Source: Glandiceps talaboti (lineage: Eukaryota > Hemichordata > Enteropneusta > Spengelidae). Taken from it: a stretch of 17,500 nucleotides of DNA. Shown one piece after another: positions 11,901 through 17,500 of this stretch. The notes under the pieces are model-generated. The model did not search any database and was not told the origin of the DNA. It was given only the letters and a program-made list of their open reading frames with translations. The number at the start of each line of letters is the position of its first letter. The first letter of the stretch is position 1. Both the position numbers and the translations under genes were made by a program. Location of the stretch: positions 21,350,223-21,367,722 of the forward strand of contig NC_135556.1 in NCBI RefSeq assembly GCF_964340395.1, in the 5' to 3' direction.

Positions 11901-14264
11901 CAGTCACAACTCATGAACTGAATTGAATTGTCACAGTGTTATTTGTCCACAAGTAATGTCCGAGTCGTCGGTCAATAAACTATTAGATTCCCCCTCATAA
12001 TTCTAAGTTAAAACTGCCACTTTACACATTGTTATGTTCCACACAAAATATATTCTCTGGAAGTGAAGAGTATAATTGCTTGAAAACGATTGAGATGAAT
12101 TAGAGATGACTTCAAGATAGAGTCGACGGATTGTTGAAATTGGTAGCGCGCCAATAATATGGTTTGAACATTTTGCACCCACAGGCTCATTGATCGTTAG
12201 TATTTTTAAAACCTCTTCTGAGTTCCCAGCTACACATACATGTACGTGTGATAATTAAAATCACTGGCAATAAACGATCTCTCAAAGACTTTATATATTC
12301 ATATATAGCTATCATTTGTTATGATGTAAATTGTCACCATAGTTACTAGTACTTCATTTTCATTGTTAATGTCAGTAATCACAGTGTATGAATTCTTACC
12401 GTACAACTGTCCAAATTGTCATTAGCTGTCGTTACTTTCAATCCATTCTGCTGTACATTATCACCAGACCATATAAACGTTTGACCATCTGATTCAGTAC
12501 AGTCTGATACCGTAGCGTGGAAATCAAACTTATTAGGAGTCTGTGACGTAATCCCCAGTTCGAGCGCCCCTGCCCATTTCTCCACCATTGATTCTATTCG
12601 AATTTCAAACAGTTGATTGCGTTGTAGCGACTGTTCTGTTAACACAATGCCATGATCAAAGTACTCCGACGCCCTTGAAAACAAAATATAGTGAAGATAC
12701 ATAAAGATACATGTATGTATGTATGTATGTATGTATGTATGTATGTATGTTTCTTGTATATGATATAACACATGTTAGTATTTGCAGTACATGCAAACAC
12801 CTGGTGAATAGAAAGATCGATGTCCCCGACTCACTGATTGATAAGAAATAGACGGCTGTCATCACCATATACACTGTGTCTCCAATGTGCATAACGTGAA
12901 CTACTGTTGAAGAGATGAGACTTCGATAGAAATATATATCAAAAGCCCTCAAAAATGGTTATGCTATTTTCAACCAAACTGTGTATAAGTTTATTGTATT
13001 AGCCAAGTCTAATAAGTAAAGTGACTACCTGCATGTCTGTCTGTCTGTTTGTTTGTTTGCTTATTTTTTGCTTTTTGATATTTTGAGGGACATAGGACAG
13101 TCTGTCTGTCTGTCTGTCTGTCTGTCTGGTTGGCTTACTGGCTTACTGGCTGACTGACTGTTTGTCCGTCTGTCCGTCCGCAGACACACCCACCACCCAC
13201 CCGTCCATCCACCATTCCGTCCTTCCGTCTGTCTATCTGTCTATCTAAGATTAATTTGGAGATATGGATATTAACTGTACGACTTTTGATACTGAATACT
13301 TCTAATTTTGATGGATTGGTTTATATAAGCCCTTTCATCTTGCAAAGAGATCTTAAGAATCGATGAGTGATAGCATTAGACTATTATTTTACATCGAAAT
13401 TCTCATTTTAGCACAAATAGTGTCATAAATAATTACAATTATACAAATAAAAATTGATGGTTGTGAACAAATGGCTTGAGTAATACATCTACTGAATTTG
13501 TTAACTAAGTGCTGAAATGTTACCTACTGTTTACGTTTAGCAGTTCTGCGACCTCTTTTTAGCTTCACGTTATGACCAGACTGTGAGTGAAAGGTGTAGT
13601 AGGTGTCGCCCTCTACGCCGTAAGCCTCATCTTCATCCTCACTAGATTCATCCGTTTCAGGAGATCTATCGGTTTCGCTTATGTTATCTGGTCTATATAC
13701 CACAGGCAGTCCCCTTATTTCTGTTTCAGTATTGTTTTCATTATTATTACCGACTGTATTTGACGAAAAATGACAAATGAAAAGTGAAAAACATGACTGA
13801 TACAACGATGAAGTGCGCTGCCATGTCACAGAGCGGTCAAAACGCATGTCTCGAACCTGTTGGCCTACTATAATTTCAAATGATAGTTTCGTAAATTGAA
13901 TCTCGGAATATATTGGCTAATAAGTCCAAAATGCGATCCCATACAGTGTATGGCGAACTGTAGGGGAAACCATGATACTCAATTACTGTTGAAGTGTATA
14001 ACATTGGTTTAATATTCACATCCTGCATGCAACATGCAACTTTCGACGTAAATTCGAATACTCTACATTGAGAGATTATGTTTTTCTACGCAGTAGAGAA
14101 TAACAAGACCTAAGAAGTCTTTAGTATGTGAGAATATATAGCCACATCGTTTTGTATATTACAGGGAATATAAATATACCTTGATGTTGTCTCTCAGGCT
14201 GCACGTCCACTTGCTTCGGTACCTTGTCTTTTGTCTCAGTGCTTGATACACACAAATTCCCCAT
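7179..14264 (-). CDS. NHR-ARM-zinc-ART-like protein, 11 exons, 820 aa
   Basis: Exons on the minus strand: 14264-14180, 13753-13528, 12673-12400, 11785-11623, 11278-10805, 10471-9911, 9506-9429, 9214-9076, 8773-8670, 8064-7917, 7389-7179. All introns are GT-AG, every junction phase agrees, and the sum is 2463 nt (820 codons plus TAG). Domain order: residues 1-28 myristoylation-type start; 50-78 acidic linker; ~80-248 NHR (Neuralized homology) domain; ~250-594 armadillo-like solenoid; ~595-667 Cys/His-rich module; ~668-820 domain with PARP-like ADP-ribosyltransferase marks. The start ATG has A at -3 and G at +4. NHR domains bind protein or glycolipid partners in Neuralized-type regulators. No RING finger follows, unlike classical Neuralized E3 ligases. 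I infer a membrane-tethered signalling or immune-type regulator with a possible NAD-using C-terminus. A tandem paralogue begins upstream at 16816. I do not recognise a named orthologue. Confidence 0.85.
8486..8530 (+). repeat. (TGAA)11 microsatellite in intron 9
   Basis: Forty-five bases of perfect TGAA repeat lie inside the intron between exons 9 and 10 of the minus-strand gene. Confidence 0.95.
8774..8779 (-). promoter_or_regulatory. Tandem splice acceptors before exon 9
   Basis: The minus strand reads tgttccagtaag, giving AG acceptors four bases apart (exon start 8777 or 8773). Exon 8 must end in phase 2 at its strong gtaagt donor (9075), and only the second acceptor restores the frame into FEKWHVAYHGT. 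Use of the first would shift frame and stop soon after, so this could be a weak regulated site. Confidence 0.5.
8838..8917 (+). repeat. (AC)20 followed by (CACATA)n, intron 8
   Basis: A perfect (AC)20 run at 8838-8877 is followed by a CACATA-type array to about 8917. It is intronic, between exons 8 and 9 of the minus-strand gene, and frames through it are not genes. Confidence 0.93.
9076..9506 (-). CDS. Exons 7-8: Cys/His-rich probable zinc module
   Basis: Exon 7 (9506-9429) encodes SVAPKSCQYFLLCKRF and exon 8 (9214-9076) encodes DKKHDLCYCTSCHMERGDD followed by YYLRGEPPMCYGTPNGWCRF. Candidate metal ligands are Cys604, Cys610, Cys631, Cys633, Cys636, His637, Cys654 and Cys662. The CxCxxCH cluster looks like a treble-clef or small zinc ribbon, but I cannot assign a named finger class. 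It directly precedes the C-terminal domain, so it may be a structural cap or a ligand-binding part of that domain. No canonical RING ligand series is present. Confidence 0.7.
9911..11278 (-). CDS. Exons 5-6: armadillo-like helical solenoid
   Basis: Exon 5 (11278-10805, 158 codons) is helical: PEAVMKQMRKLVHGLKQFAD, then AEQLKYLLDNLM and IKAIRSTIWRYSSFSIKLCG. Exon 6 (10471-9911, 187 codons) holds ARM-type repeats: SSDLEIATVALLTLSYV, YKGVTVAEIVKGLGSIGRND, NKTRIVDDGGVELLHKLMEK, EQECAINTLAVLCKL, AVKQAAERALILL. The GG-x-LL...EQE-A-x-L-x-L spacing is typical of armadillo helices. In SARM1 an ARM solenoid holds the effector domain inactive; a similar autoinhibitory or scaffold role here is inference. 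Exon 5 ends at 10805 (donor gttagt), the only choice that keeps frame with exon 6. Confidence 0.85.
11304..11378 (+). repeat. (GTTT)n microsatellite beside exon 5 acceptor
   Basis: About 75 bases of perfect GTTT repeat. On the gene strand it is an AAAC array ending about 25 bases before the exon 5 acceptor, where the branch point is expected. Confidence 0.95.
11623..13753 (-). CDS. Exons 2-4: acidic linker and NHR domain
   Basis: Exon 2 (13753-13528) carries an acidic stretch (SSEDEDEAYGVEGD) and then the NHR opening, TFHSQSGHNVKL followed by a basic run RGRRTAKRK. Exon 3 (12673-12400) carries GIVLTEQSL, FEIRIESMVEKWAGALELGIT and the TFIWSGDNVQQNG strand. Exon 4 (11785-11623) starts VGDTIGLMMT and has LKFYLNGKEQ and FYGVVDIYAKTEEISIC. 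These are the ordered strands of a SPRY-like NHR beta sandwich (FxxxHGxNVxL, FEVRI.., W.G.LxxG.T, GDxVGxMxD, LxFxxNG, ..YGVVDLYG). One complete NHR domain is encoded, as in NEURL3-type proteins; NEURL4 has several. Confidence 0.88.
12711..12750 (+). repeat. (ATGT)10 microsatellite in intron 2
   Basis: Ten copies of ATGT lie 38 bases upstream of exon 3 on the gene strand (as ACAT). It is the same unit as the array at 5373-5452. Confidence 0.95.
13035..13247 (+). repeat. Degenerate (TCTG)/(CCGT) pyrimidine-rich repeats, intron 2
   Basis: Short TCTG arrays at 13035-13050 and 13101-13128 grade into TCCG, CCAC and TCTA units up to about 13247. This is an old, diverged microsatellite cluster in the second intron of the minus-strand gene. 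Confidence 0.8.
14180..14264 (-). CDS. Exon 1: acylated-type N-terminus
   Basis: This exon encodes 28 residues starting MGNLCVSSTE. Gly2 with Ser/small residues at 6-8 fits the N-myristoyltransferase pattern, and Cys5 is placed for palmitoylation. Neuralized-1 proteins are likewise known to be N-myristoylated. The donor is CAAG|gtatat, phase 1. I expect plasma-membrane attachment by inference. Confidence 0.75.
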
Positions 14265-15454
14265 AATTATTGAACACAGTAAGATAATGTAAGGTAACAA
14301 TTAATAGCGTGTTCTGAAATCAGATTCGAAAAAAATAATGATACAAAGAAAATAATTAAATGGGTAGTTGTTAATGTAAGGGAAAATTTTCTTTTAATGG
14401 TTTTAGTGACGGATATTGAGTCATGGAATTGTTTTGTGTTGAGTCAAATGGCACGAGTACGAGGACGTTCGAAGACTGATGGGGTCGGTAAATTATGATA
14501 TAACACTACCTGTGGTCTGCAATTTTCCATTCTAACCATCACCTCACCCCATCCCATCCCATCCCACTAGAATCTACGGTAATATTGGGCATTTTGTTAT
14601 ATCGCGAGAAAACCGAAATACCATGTATTGCTATGGGTAAACAAATGTTTTGGTAGGCTTAATACTTACTGCCTATAAAACCATGTTTTAATATATGTAA
14701 GTATTTTTGTTTGTGCGCGAGTGGCACCCGTCAGATATGCTAACAGGACACCTTTCTGAGGTGGAATACCATATAACTCACATTGCAAGGTTAACCCCTA
14801 AAAACACCTCTGGCAACTGGACTAACAGTTATAAAACTAGCAATGTGTCCGAGTTACTCCATGATAAACAGGGAATCGATATAATAGGTAAACCTTTGCC
14901 CCCTGGGTGTAATACACCTACAGTATAAAATACAAAATGATGGTCAAATCATAACCTAAATTTCCAAAGTGAAAAATAACATAATTTGTTTTTAAGTCTA
15001 GCATCAACATAAGTTGACTCGTACCTCTACATCTGAGTTGCCTAGTAACGATATCATAATTGTTGACAACAGATTAGTGATGACGAAACTCGACAAGGAC
15101 ATCATCAACGTAGCCATTTGCAGTTCCGGGATCAATAGTTCAAATATGTTGATGTATATAAACGGTTTGCAACTATATGTGTGCGTAGAACCCCCACCCC
15201 ACCCCTTACCAAATCAATACATTACACTCGTTAAATTTTACGTGAGTCATAGTGCCTGATTTTCAACATGAACATTAACACCCAAATGAGTCCACTGTAT
15301 TCAGAGTATATTTTAATTATGTTAATAAATGCATGAGCTGGGTTGTATTTATAGCATTACCCTAAACATCAATCTATAGTACACTATTATGAAGATATAC
15401 TTGAACATAATGACCTTGTCCGAATGGATCCCAATGTTTTCAGAATACACTTAC

Positions 15455-15583
15455 CTCGAAGCTGATCGTGTGCAACTGATGCAAGTTTTCACTCGCAGAG
15501 AATACGATGCTGCCAATCAGATAATCCGTTGTTTTTGGAAATGTCACGACAAACTTGAAACAGGCGCCCAGTCGTCCAACTCC
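15455..15583 (-). CDS. Candidate isolated 129-nt minus-strand exon
   Basis: The minus strand has a strong acceptor (gtgtttcccgcag) before 15583 and a consensus donor (TTCGAG|gtaagt) after 15455. The 129-nt interval is 43 codons and open in frame 0, reading GVGRLGACFKFVVTFPKTTD... and ending HTISFE. GC content is higher than in the surroundings. The plus strand is also open over the same bases (15389-15634), so coding direction is not certain. It might be an untranslated or alternative upstream exon of the 820-residue gene, or a relic of another copy. I do not recognise the peptide. Confidence 0.3.
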
Positions 15584-16130
15584 CTGCGGGAAACACTTGA
15601 CAACAACTACGCAGTTCAGTTAGGTGCGATATAAAAGTATTTACAAGGTCCATTTATGGCAGGGAATAAATCATAAAAATCAAACACGATCTGCGACTTT
15701 TTAAAGTATCTAGGACGATAAACTTTTAAAGCGTCGATTCTACTATTAGAACCAGTCGGTATTCGAGGAGTTGGGTGTGCCAATCTGGAATAAACACTTA
15801 GTGACTAGATAGTAAGTCCAAAGTAATATGCATAATTATTTAACTGACCAATAACCCATGGTCATGCGTACCATGACATACATAGGTCACTGCAGTTAGT
15901 GGTATTACTTGAAAGAAAGAAAAACAATTGTTTGTTCAGAAGTTAACCTTTTATATTCACAAAAGATAGGCTTACATTTTTACATTTTATATATTTGTTT
16001 AGTACAGGATATATCAGTACGAAATATTACAGTTACTGTATTGGAATGTCGTTAACCCCGCCCCCGACACCTTATGAGTTATGTGACCTAACCAGATCAC
16101 GACAGCGCCTGACAGTCGTTTAATGTGTGT

Positions 16131-16214
<84 letters not shown>
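16131..16214 (+). repeat. (AATC)21 microsatellite
   Basis: Twenty-one perfect copies of AATC in the spacer between the tandem genes. Confidence 0.97.
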
Positions 16215-16216
<2 letters not shown>

Positions 16217-16773
16217 GCCTTGCTACATATCGTAACTGATAATAATGCCACGGCTGTATTATCAAACAGTACGTAGGAGGATTTTGTTCGCACACAAAAT
16301 GTATTTCAATGTCAACTTGAAGCAATATATTTGTGGGGGGGGGGGTTCATGGAAAGTAAAACAACTGTTAAATAACAAGTTTTGTCCATTATTGTATCAC
16401 TGTATCAAAGGAAAACGTTTGAGTCTTCTCGTTGTATAAGTCTGACATTCAAATATATTTTCATTGTTTTTATTACATGTAAAATACCATATATTTCTTA
16501 TTGGAACCCTGTAAATATCAGTCACTCAACAACTCCGTGAGTTACAGGGATCCAACGTGTATTTGAAATGAAGCAACCCACGTGCACATGCTTTGAATAT
16601 ATCATATACAAGGTGTAAACTTTATACACGTATTTTTGGCTTTGAAGTTGAACTCGTCATCAGTATTAATGCCAAAGCAAATTCTTAAGCGTTAACAATT
16701 ATCATTATATTGTAATATCACAACTCAGGGAAAACAAACGGTGTACACTAAGTTGAAAGACACATGTTTTTTT

Positions 16774-16779
16774 TTTATT
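16774..16779 (-). terminator. Candidate polyadenylation signal of the second copy
   Basis: AATAAA on the minus strand lies 36 bases after the stop codon ending at 16816. This implies a very short 3' UTR. A second TTTATT occurs near 16468 as an alternative. Confidence 0.45.
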
Positions 16780-16815
16780 GCATGACAAGAATTCCTGTTT
16801 GAATCGGAATAATAA

Positions 16816-17500
<685 letters not shown>

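Larger units (their letters stand above)
14265..16773. other. Spacer between tandem paralogues
   Basis: No complete gene is evident. The 73-, 81- and 64-residue plus-strand frames here show no domain I recognise. The spacer should contain the promoter and any 5' UTR of the 820-residue gene (start 14264) and any 3' UTR of the upstream copy. It includes a candidate minus-strand exon (15583-15455), an AATC array and short (CCCAT)n near 14547-14567. Confidence 0.5.

Noticed and set aside
11623-13753. Calling the gene a NEURL4 or Neuralized E3 ligase orthologue
   Set aside because: Only one NHR domain is present and no RING finger follows; the ARM, zinc and ART-like parts do not match those proteins.
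14707-14928. 73-residue plus-strand frame (ends CNTPTV)
   Set aside because: No domain recognised, no strong splice sites or start context; may be part of a dispersed repeat, which I cannot test here.
15014-15259. 81-residue plus-strand frame
   Set aside because: Begins at a non-ATG codon, AT-rich, low-complexity proline stretch, no motif.

Overview
Eukaryotic nuclear DNA, most likely from a marine invertebrate animal. The window is AT-rich and has many simple repeats. Its genes have short exons with GT-AG introns, and it encodes a Neuralized homology (NHR) domain, which is an animal hallmark. I cannot fix the phylum from the sequence; a lophotrochozoan or an invertebrate deuterostome both fit.

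Layout: 1-3400 holds no gene I can support. 3491-4411 (+) is an uninterrupted 306-residue amidohydrolase/lactonase of the L-fuconolactonase / dicarboxylate-lactonase type. 4976-5242 is a foldback (MITE-like) inverted repeat, followed by an (ATGT)20 array, a 199-base polypurine tract and a second inverted repeat (5869-6202).

14264-7179 (-) is the main gene. I rebuilt it as 11 exons whose phases all agree, totalling 2463 nt and 820 residues with a clean stop. Its predicted order is: N-terminal myristoylation/palmitoylation-type motif (MGNLC), acidic linker, one NHR domain, an armadillo-like helical solenoid, a Cys/His-rich probable zinc module, and a C-terminal domain with several marks of a PARP-like ADP-ribosyltransferase fold (YHGT, then IFLSPS...YS, then NQELEW).

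17500-16816 (-) is the tail of a second, paralogous copy of the same gene in head-to-tail orientation. Its final exon and the edge of a third-from-last exon are present. The exon expected between them is missing, and a 210-base (AG)n tract lies in that interval. Between the two copies (14265-16815) I see only repeats and one candidate minus-strand exon.

In my reading, the point of interest is the tandem family: membrane-tethered NHR + ARM + zinc + ART-like proteins. It resembles the logic of SARM1 (ARM control of an NAD-using domain) but with a different candidate NAD-binding effector. The exon structure is read directly from sequence; the enzymatic role is inference.
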